6,104 nucleotides of DNA from CAZUGH01 sp964619785. Lineage in GTDB: Bacteria > Bacillota > Clostridia > Lachnospirales > Lachnospiraceae. The stretch spans positions 1 to 6,104 of the forward strand of contig CAZUGH010000090.1 in NCBI GenBank assembly GCA_964619785.1, given 5' to 3'. Both the position numbers and the translations under genes were made by a program. The stretch's first letter is position 1. Each line of letters opens with the position of its first letter. Positions 1 through 5,284 of this stretch are shown one piece after another. Below the pieces are notes generated by a model. That model was not told the origin of the DNA. It ran no database searches and was given only the letters and a program-made list of their open reading frames with translations.

Positions 1-62
1 GCTAAAATCAAAATTCCAATCAAATAAACGGTTGATTTTTCAGCAGCTTCGAGATTGATAGT

Positions 63-266
63 TTGACGAAGAATGTTGCAGAATATTCTGAACATATCGT
101 TGAAATCGTAGAGCGAGTGAAGAGTATCAGTGTAGATAGTCTTGAAGAATTAAATGAGGTATCGGAAGCAAGTGAGACAGGACTTGCTGACATTGAGCGT
201 TTAGAGCAACTTGTTATTAAGATTAATGAGATGTCGAAGCAGTTAGAAGCTGTGATGCATTCATAA
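63..266 (+). CDS. Small coiled-coil-like ORF, possible remnant of a larger protein
   Basis: A 67-residue frame, Glu/Ser/Val/Ile-rich and nearly free of Gly and Pro, with hydrophobic residues at 3- and 4-residue intervals (for example VAEYSEHIVEIVERVKSI), so a helical coiled coil is likely. It has no signal peptide or membrane segment. The amphipathic pattern resembles the C-terminal helices of chemoreceptor-type signalling proteins, but the diagnostic hairpin-tip motif is absent, so this is only a guess. The start is a TTG without a convincing ribosome binding site. The frame continues upstream to in-frame stops at 33-35 (TGA) and 3-5 (TAA). It may be a real small protein, or the tail of a gene broken by a nonsense or frameshift change. 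I do not recognise it. It is separated from sufC by about 140 bp and a stem-loop, so it is probably not part of that operon. Confidence 0.35.
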   Translation: MTKNVAEYSEHIVEIVERVKSISVDSLEELNEVSEASETGLADIERLEQLVIKINEMSKQLEAVMHS

Positions 267-298
267 GATTTCGTAAACAATATTTTATAGAAATACTA

Positions 299-350
299 TA
301 GCCTCATAAAGTCAATATATGTTATACTATATGTTGCCTTTGTGGGGCTG
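299..350 (+). terminator. Long stem-loop ahead of sufC (degenerate terminator or leader attenuator)
   Basis: Positions 299-321 pair with 328-350 around a 6-nt loop (TTATAC, 322-327). I count 22 of 23 positions paired, with one T/C mismatch (312/337). The GC-rich base, GCCTC at 301-305 against GGGGC at 344-348, is typical of an intrinsic terminator. Five pairs (299/350, 304/345, 307/342, 316/333, 321/328) are G-U in + strand RNA and would be A/C mismatches in - strand RNA, so the structure is favoured only when transcribed left to right. The following run (ATTTGAT) is a poor U-tract. It may be a weakened terminator of the upstream gene or a folded leader of the suf operon. Confidence 0.45.
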
Positions 351-360
351 ATTTGATAAA
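334..360 (+). promoter_or_regulatory. Weak candidate promoter for the suf-opt operon
   Basis: TTGCCT (334-339) and GATAAA (355-360) each match four of six bases of the vegetative -35 and -10 consensus, but the spacer is only 15 bp. Transcription would start near 367 and give a leader of about 40 nt. A better -10 match, TATACT at 323-328, lies in the loop of the stem-loop and has no recognisable -35 box 16-18 bp upstream. Neither is convincing. The real promoter may be either of these or lie further left. Confidence 0.2.
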
Positions 361-405
361 TAGGGTTCCTGTCATGGAATCAAAAAATACAGAGAAAGAG
401 TTGAT

Positions 406-1152
406 ATGATGCTAGAATTGAAAAATGTTTCTTTTAAGGTATCAGATAGTTCAGATGAAAAAGAGATTATTCAGGACATGAATCTGACCGTGGAAGATGG
501 TAAATTTGTTGTTATTACTGGACCAAATGGTGGTGGTAAGTCTACCCTTGCGAAGTTGATTGAGGGAATTGAGAAGCCAACATCAGGCAAGATTTATTTT
601 GATGGTGTAGATATTACGGATCTAAGTATTACCGAACGTGCCAAGATGGGCATTAGCTTTGCCTTCCAACAACCGGTACGTTTTAAGGGAATCGAAGTGT
701 TTGATCTGATTCGATTGGCAGCAGGGAAGGAACTGACAGTGGCAGATGCCTGTGAATACCTGTCTGAAGTTGGTTTGTGCGCGAGAGATTATATTAAACG
801 TGAGGTTAATGCGAGCTTATCTGGTGGTGAGTTGAAGCGTATTGAGATTGCAACAGTCTTAGCAAGGGGAACCAAACTTTCGATTTTTGATGAGCCGGAA
901 GCGGGAATTGATCTGTGGAGTTTTCAAAATCTGATTGAGATATTTGAACAGATGCAGAAGAAGAACCAGGATCGTTCTATTTTCATTATTTCACATCAAG
1001 AGAGAATTCTCAATATTGCAGAGGAGATTATTGTGATCGCAGACGGTAAGATTACACAGCAGGGTTCGAAGGATGAGATTTTGCCACAGCTACTTGGTAC
1101 AACCTCAGCCGTTGATAGATGTGATAAATACAAGCAGGGAGGGAAGCAGTGA
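406..1152 (+). CDS. sufC: SufC-like Fe-S cluster assembly ATPase (ABC-type)
   Basis: A soluble ABC ATPase of 248 residues, the usual SufC size. Visible motifs in order: Walker A GPNGGGKST (39-47), Q-loop FQQP (87-90), signature LSGGELKR (138-145), Walker B and catalytic Glu in IFDEPEAGID (160-169, Glu163), and H-loop His197 in ISHQER. There is no membrane segment. In the family, SufC hydrolyses ATP in complex with SufB/SufD scaffolds to drive Fe-S cluster assembly in the cytoplasm. The Walker A loop has GGGK instead of the more usual GSGK, and the D-loop is AGID rather than SGLD; I associate both with the compact anaerobe/archaeal type. Two adjacent ATG codons (406, 409) could start it, and the purine-rich AGAGAAAGAG at 391-400 fits either. 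The gene overlaps the SufB-like gene by one base. A transporter ATPase is the alternative, but the SufB-like partner next door argues strongly for SufC. Confidence 0.9.
   Translation: MMLELKNVSFKVSDSSDEKEIIQDMNLTVEDGKFVVITGPNGGGKSTLAKLIEGIEKPTSGKIYFDGVDITDLSITERAKMGISFAFQQPVRFKGIEVFDLIRLAAGKELTVADACEYLSEVGLCARDYIKREVNASLSGGELKRIEIATVLARGTKLSIFDEPEAGIDLWSFQNLIEIFEQMQKKNQDRSIFIISHQERILNIAEEIIVIADGKITQQGSKDEILPQLLGTTSAVDRCDKYKQGGKQ
1136..1146 (+). promoter_or_regulatory. Ribosome binding site deciding the SufB-like start
   Basis: AGGGAGGGAAG lies inside the last codons of sufC. Its GGAGGG core ends 8 nt before ATG 1152 but only 5 nt before the in-frame GTG at 1149. The spacing therefore favours ATG 1152, which gives a TGATG stop-start junction suited to coupled translation of the two subunits. 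Confidence 0.6.
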
Positions 1153-2069
1153 TGGATCAGATTCAAAAGCAATTATTAGAAGAAGTTGCCGACCTTCATA
1201 CCGTTCCAGAAGGGGCATATAACATTCGTGCGAATGGTCAGATGGCAGCACGTAATACGACCGCTAACATTGATATCATTTCCAAAGAGGATGGTAGTGG
1301 AATCGATATTCACATCAAGCCGGGAACAAAGAAGGAGAGTGTACACATTCCCGTTGTTCTAAGTCAGAGCGGACTCAAGGAGATGGTGTACAATGATTTT
1401 TATATTGGTGAAGATGCGGACGTTGTGATTGTCGCTGGTTGTGGTATTGACAACTGTGGTAACCAGGATTCCGAGCATGATGGTATTCATCGTTTTTTCA
1501 TTGAGAAGAATGCGAAAGTGAAGTATGTTGAGAAGCATTATGGCTCAGGTTCGGGACAGGGCAAGAGAATTCTGAATCCTGGCACAGAAGTGACAATGGC
1601 TGAGGGAAGCTCGATGGAGATGGAGATGGTCCAGATTAAGGGCGTTGATTCTACGATTCGTGATACCAAGGCAAAATTGGCAGCAGGAGCGAAGCTTGTT
1701 GTTCGTGAGAGATTGATGACTCATGGCGACCAGAGTGCAGTTAGTGATTATGAGGTTGTTCTAGATGGTGAGGGAGCTAGTGCAGATGTTGTCTCTCGTT
1801 CCGTGGCTAAGGACAATTCTTATCAAAAGTTTGATTCAAGAATTATTGGTAATGCTGCATGTAATGGGCATACTGAATGTGACGCTATCATTATGGATCA
1901 TGCTAAGATATTGGCAATTCCACAACTTGAAGCCAATGATATTGATGCTGCGTTAATTCATGAAGCAGCGATTGGCAAGATAGCGGGAGAACAGATTACA
2001 AAACTTATGACGTTGGGTCTGACAGAGGAAGAGGCAGAAGAACAGATTGTCAACGGATTTTTAAAATAG
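1152..2069 (+). CDS. SufB/SufD-family Fe-S assembly scaffold protein, minimal type
   Basis: A 305-residue protein whose C-terminal third is clearly of the SufB/SufD family: NGHTECDAI (238-246), PQLEAND (257-263), IHEAAIGKI (269-277, with His270-Glu271 at the conserved HEA site), then EQITKLMTLGL and EEEAEEQIVNGF (292-303), the typical ending. A central GCGIDNCG (96-103, Cys97 and Cys102) with nearby His109 and His113 is a possible cluster or metal site. It is much shorter than E. coli SufB or SufD, from my knowledge of those proteins, because most of the N-terminal region is missing. In the family this protein is the scaffold on which clusters form, bound to SufC. It is the only SufB/D gene here, so the complex is probably built from one scaffold type. 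No cysteine desulfurase or SufU-like gene is in the window. An in-frame GTG at 1149 is an alternative start. Confidence 0.85.
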   Translation: MDQIQKQLLEEVADLHTVPEGAYNIRANGQMAARNTTANIDIISKEDGSGIDIHIKPGTKKESVHIPVVLSQSGLKEMVYNDFYIGEDADVVIVAGCGIDNCGNQDSEHDGIHRFFIEKNAKVKYVEKHYGSGSGQGKRILNPGTEVTMAEGSSMEMEMVQIKGVDSTIRDTKAKLAAGAKLVVRERLMTHGDQSAVSDYEVVLDGEGASADVVSRSVAKDNSYQKFDSRIIGNAACNGHTECDAIIMDHAKILAIPQLEANDIDAALIHEAAIGKIAGEQITKLMTLGLTEEEAEEQIVNGFLK

Positions 2070-2087
2070 AGAATAGGAGAAACTACG

Positions 2088-3986
2088 ATGAAACAAGATG
2101 AACTTAAGCCGTATGTACCGGCGGAGAAGGTTACCCCAGAGCTGACAATTACTTCGATTATTATGGGTGTATTGTTAGCAGTAGTATTTGGAGCAGCAAA
2201 TGCATACTTGGGTCTGCGAGTAGGAATGACAGTGTCAGCATCGATTCCGGCTGCCGTTATTTCCATGGGCGTTATTCGCGTTATTATGCGTAAGAACTCT
2301 ATCTTAGAGAGTAATATGGTTCAGACGATTGGTTCTGCGGGTGAATCCTTAGCAGCAGGTGCTATTTTCACATTACCTGTATTGTTCTTATGGGCATCTG
2401 AAGGGAAAATGGATCAGCCAAGTCTGATTGAGATTTCTGTGATTTCATTATGTGGTGGTATCTTAGGTGTATTGTTTATGGTTCCACTTCGTAATGCATT
2501 GATTGTAAAAGAGCATGGTGTTCTTCCTTATCCAGAGGGAACTGCTTGTGCAGAGGTGCTTTTAGCTGGAGAAGAAGGTGGCTCAAGTGCAGCTACTGTT
2601 TTCACTGGTATGGGAATTGCTGCTGTACTCAAGTTACTTGTGGATGGTGTAAAGGTTGTACCAGGAGCTATCGTTGCGCGTGTTGATGCATTGAAGACTG
2701 AGGTGGCTACAGAAGTATATCCAGCTCTTATGGGTGTTGGTTATATCTGTGGACCAAAGATTGCTTCTTATATGTTTGCGGGTGGTTTGCTTGGATGGCT
2801 CGTCCTGATTCCAGCGATTGTTGTTTTTGGTGGAGATACGATTCTTTATCCAGGTACAGAATCAATCCTGACAATCTATGCAAAAGAAGGCGCATCTGGT
2901 ATCTGGTCTAGCTATATACGTTATATTGGTGCTGGTGCCGTCGCTGCAGGTGGTATCATTAGTTTGATTAAGTCATTCCCATTGATTGTTTCGACATTTA
3001 AAGATGCAATCAAAGGAATGAAAGGCGGTTCGGGTTCAACGATTAATCGTACTTCACAAGATATTAGCATGAAACTAGTACTCGGTGGAATCATTGCAAT
3101 GGTTGTTGTATTATGGTTATTCCCAGCAGTGCCAGTTACAATTTTAGGAGCTTTATTAATTGTTATTTTTGGATTCTTCTTCGCTACCGTGTCCTCACGT
3201 ATGGTAGGATTGGTAGGAAGTAGCAATAACCCAGTTTCAGGAATGGCGATTGCAACACTTCTTTTTGCTACGCTGTGTTTGAAAGTGACAGGCGATACCG
3301 GAATTCATGGTATGCAAGGTGCGATAGCAATTGGTTCTATTATTTGTATTATTGCCTGTATGTCAGGTGATACTTCACAGGATTTGAAGACAGGATACAT
3401 TCTTGGGGCAACACCGAAGAAACAGCAGCTTGGTGAGATTCTTGGAACTGTTGTTGCAGCATTAGCAATTGGTGGTGTATTGATTTTATTAAACCAGGCA
3501 TGGGGCTTTGGAAGCAAGGAATTGGCAGCACCACAAGCAACTTTGATGAAAATGATTGTTGAAGGTGTTATGGGAGGAACTCTTCCTTGGGCATTAGTCT
3601 TTATCGGTGTCTTTATCGCTATCTTCATCGAGATTCTTGGCATATCGATTCTACCTGTAGCCATTGGTCTATATCTTCCATTAGAGCTAAGTTCATGTAT
3701 TATGATTGGTGGATTGGTTCGTCTCTATGTAGATAAGAAGAAAATGGATGATGACAAGCGCAAGAAAGTTGTAAATCGAGGAATTTTATTTAGTTCTGGT
3801 ATGATTGCAGGAGAAGGCCTGATTGGTATTGTCCTCGCTATCTTGGCAGTTGTCGGCATTGATAAAGCAATTGATTTTTCCGGAACAGTCAATACCGGAA
3901 TGATAGGTGGAATTGTATTACTCGTTCTTATGGTACTTGCCATTCTCAAGTTCTCCTTATGGAGTAAGGAAAAGAAAAATGGATGA
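2088..3986 (+). CDS. OPT-family transporter (oligopeptide/metal-chelate type)
   Basis: A 632-residue integral membrane protein, about the usual size for bacterial OPT proteins, with roughly 14-16 hydrophobic helices by eye. Family hallmarks include the N-terminal AYLGLRVGMTVSASIP (39-54), LPYPEGTACAEVL (146-158), SSNNPVSGM (378-386), SGDTSQDLKTGYILGATP (426-443), and IEILGISILPVAIGLYLP (514-531). The few loops are Lys-rich, for example 549-562. The superfamily moves small peptides, glutathione-like compounds or metal chelates (the YSL branch) using an ion gradient; the substrate cannot be read from sequence. ATG 2088 has a good AGGAGA site at 2075-2080. It starts 18 bp after the SufB-like gene and overlaps the PqqD-like gene by 8 bp, so co-transcription and coupled translation are likely. 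Confidence 0.92.
   Translation: MKQDELKPYVPAEKVTPELTITSIIMGVLLAVVFGAANAYLGLRVGMTVSASIPAAVISMGVIRVIMRKNSILESNMVQTIGSAGESLAAGAIFTLPVLFLWASEGKMDQPSLIEISVISLCGGILGVLFMVPLRNALIVKEHGVLPYPEGTACAEVLLAGEEGGSSAATVFTGMGIAAVLKLLVDGVKVVPGAIVARVDALKTEVATEVYPALMGVGYICGPKIASYMFAGGLLGWLVLIPAIVVFGGDTILYPGTESILTIYAKEGASGIWSSYIRYIGAGAVAAGGIISLIKSFPLIVSTFKDAIKGMKGGSGSTINRTSQDISMKLVLGGIIAMVVVLWLFPAVPVTILGALLIVIFGFFFATVSSRMVGLVGSSNNPVSGMAIATLLFATLCLKVTGDTGIHGMQGAIAIGSIICIIACMSGDTSQDLKTGYILGATPKKQQLGEILGTVVAALAIGGVLILLNQAWGFGSKELAAPQATLMKMIVEGVMGGTLPWALVFIGVFIAIFIEILGISILPVAIGLYLPLELSSCIMIGGLVRLYVDKKKMDDDKRKKVVNRGILFSSGMIAGEGLIGIVLAILAVVGIDKAIDFSGTVNTGMIGGIVLLVLMVLAILKFSLWSKEKKNG
3966..3971 (+). promoter_or_regulatory. 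Ribosome binding site deciding the PqqD-like start
   Basis: AAGGAA within the last codons of the transporter lies 7 nt before ATG 3979. This supports the start at 3979 over the in-frame ATG at 3907, whose extra residues merely mirror the transporter's last membrane helix in another frame. Confidence 0.55.
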
Positions 3987-4314
3987 TAAGAATTATCTGG
4001 ACTTTGTACCAGTTGTCAATGAGGAATGTTCATTCTTTATGGAGAAGGATGGACAGATTATCATTGAAATAGAGAATAAAGGTTTTTTTAACGTAATTGC
4101 TCAGAAAATCTTTCGACGACCAAGGTTTACCAAGGTTCATCTTGATTCGATGGGAAATTTCATATGGCCGCATATCAATGGGGAAAATTCAATCTATGAC
4201 ATATCTCTTTTTGTGAAAGAAGAGTTTGGTGAGAAGGCAGAGCCCTTATATAACCGGCTCGTTCAATATTTTCGTACATTAGAGAGCTATGGATTTGTTC
4301 GGATAGAGAAATGA
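3979..4314 (+). CDS. Stand-alone PqqD-like protein
   Basis: A soluble 111-residue protein. Residues about 49-109 fit the PqqD fold: VHLDSMGNFIWPHINGENS (53-71), then DISLFVKEEFG (74-84), EPLYNRLVQYFRTLESYGFV (88-107). This is the family pattern of a short beta hairpin with a conserved Asp-x-x-Gly and Ile/Trp, then a winged-helix-like bundle. The N-terminal 48 residues, including FFNVIAQKIFRRPRF (36-50), are an extension beyond classic PqqD. PqqD proteins and domains bind precursor peptides and present them to radical SAM or other modifying enzymes; no such enzyme or precursor is visible here. It overlaps the transporter stop by 8 bp and ends 10 bp before the regulator, so it likely acts with the transporter, perhaps as a peptide-binding partner (inference). 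From memory, similar proteins occur in other Lachnospiraceae; I could not check this. Confidence 0.75.
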   Translation: MDDKNYLDFVPVVNEECSFFMEKDGQIIIEIENKGFFNVIAQKIFRRPRFTKVHLDSMGNFIWPHINGENSIYDISLFVKEEFGEKAEPLYNRLVQYFRTLESYGFVRIEK

Positions 4315-4317
4315 GGA
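4314..4317 (+). promoter_or_regulatory. Ribosome binding site supporting a TTG start
   Basis: AGGA begins at the last base of the PqqD-like stop codon and ends 7 nt before TTG 4325. There is no ATG near the start of the frame; the first in-frame ATG would remove most of the DNA-binding domain, so TTG is the real initiator. Confidence 0.6.
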
Positions 4318-4324
4318 AATCATA

Positions 4325-5284
4325 TTGACACCACAACAGATAGAGTATTTACTAGTTCTTGAAGAAGAGAGAAAATTCTCGAAGGCTGCAGAGCGACTGT
4401 ATATCTCACAGCCAGCACTGAGTCAGCGAATTCAAAAATGGGAAAAGCAAATCGGTATGTCATTATTTGACCGGTCAACTTCTCCTTTTACTTTGACGCC
4501 TGCGGGCGAGTTGTATATTGAAGCAGCAAGGAATGCAAGAGAGAAGCAAACGGATCTCGATAAGAAAATCGCGGATCTAGATAAAATGGTGATTGGAAAA
4601 TTGAGAATTGGTACTTCCGCATTTCGTGCATCTTGCATGTTGCCAAATAGTATTCGTACTTTTGCTGAGCGATATCCCGGTGTGCAGATTGAGATTTGTA
4701 CAGATAAGATTGAAGCTCTTCGTACTAAGCTGAAGGAGAGACAGATCGATGTCTGTATTGAGCTAGATAGTTTTGATCCGGAAACTTGTGATATAGAGGA
4801 ACTTGGTAAGGAATTCAATTATCTTGCCATACCCAAAGAACATCCCATCAATGACAAATGGAAGGACAAGTGCTTAACAACAGACGATATGATTCGTTGC
4901 AATGACAAACTTGATTCTGTAGAGACTGTTGACTTGGCAGAAGTCGTCAATGAAGACTTTGTATATATGAGTACAGACAGTAGTTTTTACAAGCCATACT
5001 TACATATGTGTTTAGAAGCGGGTGTCGTACCGAAGATGGTGCTTGAGACAGAACAGATTGAGACAGCATTTCATTGGGCCAATTCCAATATGGTGTTAGC
5101 CCTACTTCCCGACACACTCATTCGTTGGTTTGGAGGCTATATTCAGAATGCATGCTATTATAAATTAAACCTCCCTAGTAGCAACCAACGTGTTGTGGTC
5201 GCTACCAAGAAAGGTTCTTATGTTTCCAAAGCGGTACGTGAATACAAAGAATTACTGAAAGATTCGTTTAGCAAAATTATATAA
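4325..5284 (+). CDS. LysR-type transcriptional regulator
   Basis: A 319-residue LysR-family protein, of normal length. The N-terminal winged helix-turn-helix is clear: QQIEYLLVLEEERKFSKAA (4-22), SQPALSQRIQKWEKQIG (28-44), LFDRS (47-51), LTPAGELYIEAA (57-68). A linker helix rich in Lys/Asp follows (71-88), then a periplasmic-binding-protein-like effector domain beginning at KLRIGTSAF (92-100), with the usual AIPKEHPI (168-175) in the ligand cleft region. It starts at TTG. It is the last gene of the five-gene unit, so it is probably co-expressed with its likely targets; LysR genes are more often divergent from their targets, so this arrangement is less usual. The effector domain has eight cysteines (104, 125, 144, 155, 183, 192, 229, 277), a high count for the family. 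The ligand is unknown. Confidence 0.92.
   Translation: MTPQQIEYLLVLEEERKFSKAAERLYISQPALSQRIQKWEKQIGMSLFDRSTSPFTLTPAGELYIEAARNAREKQTDLDKKIADLDKMVIGKLRIGTSAFRASCMLPNSIRTFAERYPGVQIEICTDKIEALRTKLKERQIDVCIELDSFDPETCDIEELGKEFNYLAIPKEHPINDKWKDKCLTTDDMIRCNDKLDSVETVDLAEVVNEDFVYMSTDSSFYKPYLHMCLEAGVVPKMVLETEQIETAFHWANSNMVLALLPDTLIRWFGGYIQNACYYKLNLPSSNQRVVVATKKGSYVSKAVREYKELLKDSFSKII

Noticed and set aside
20..280. 86-residue frame on the - strand
   Set aside because: It is the complement of the coiled-coil-like + frame; the Ser/Ile/Thr-rich composition is typical of a shadow, and there is no ribosome binding site.
293..331. Direct repeat ATACTATA at 293-300 and 324-331 as a regulator (for example Rrf2-type) site
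   Set aside because: AT-rich 8-mers recur easily by chance; the second copy is explained by the stem-loop, and the sequence does not match an Fe-S regulator motif I know.
331..351. Six-codon leader peptide (MLPLWG) ahead of sufC
   Set aside because: No ribosome binding site; its start codon lies in the stem-loop, and nothing ties it to amino-acid attenuation.
1958..2266. - strand frame across the SufB-like/OPT junction, and similar - strand frames inside the OPT gene (2921-3226, 3305-3664, 3725-3949) and lysR (4432-4818)
   Set aside because: All lie opposite strongly supported genes and show no family pattern or start signal.
3907..3978. Longer N-terminus for the PqqD-like protein from ATG 3907
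   Set aside because: The extra residues mirror the transporter's last membrane helix in another frame; ATG 3979 has the better-placed AAGGAA.
5178..5205. Imperfect hairpin (GTAGC...GCTAC) near the end of lysR as a terminator for the esterase
   Set aside because: Several mismatches and no T-run directly after it on the - strand.
2088..5284. A full modified-peptide (RiPP) biosynthesis cluster around the PqqD-like gene
   Set aside because: No radical SAM enzyme, cyclase, protease or small precursor gene is visible in the window.
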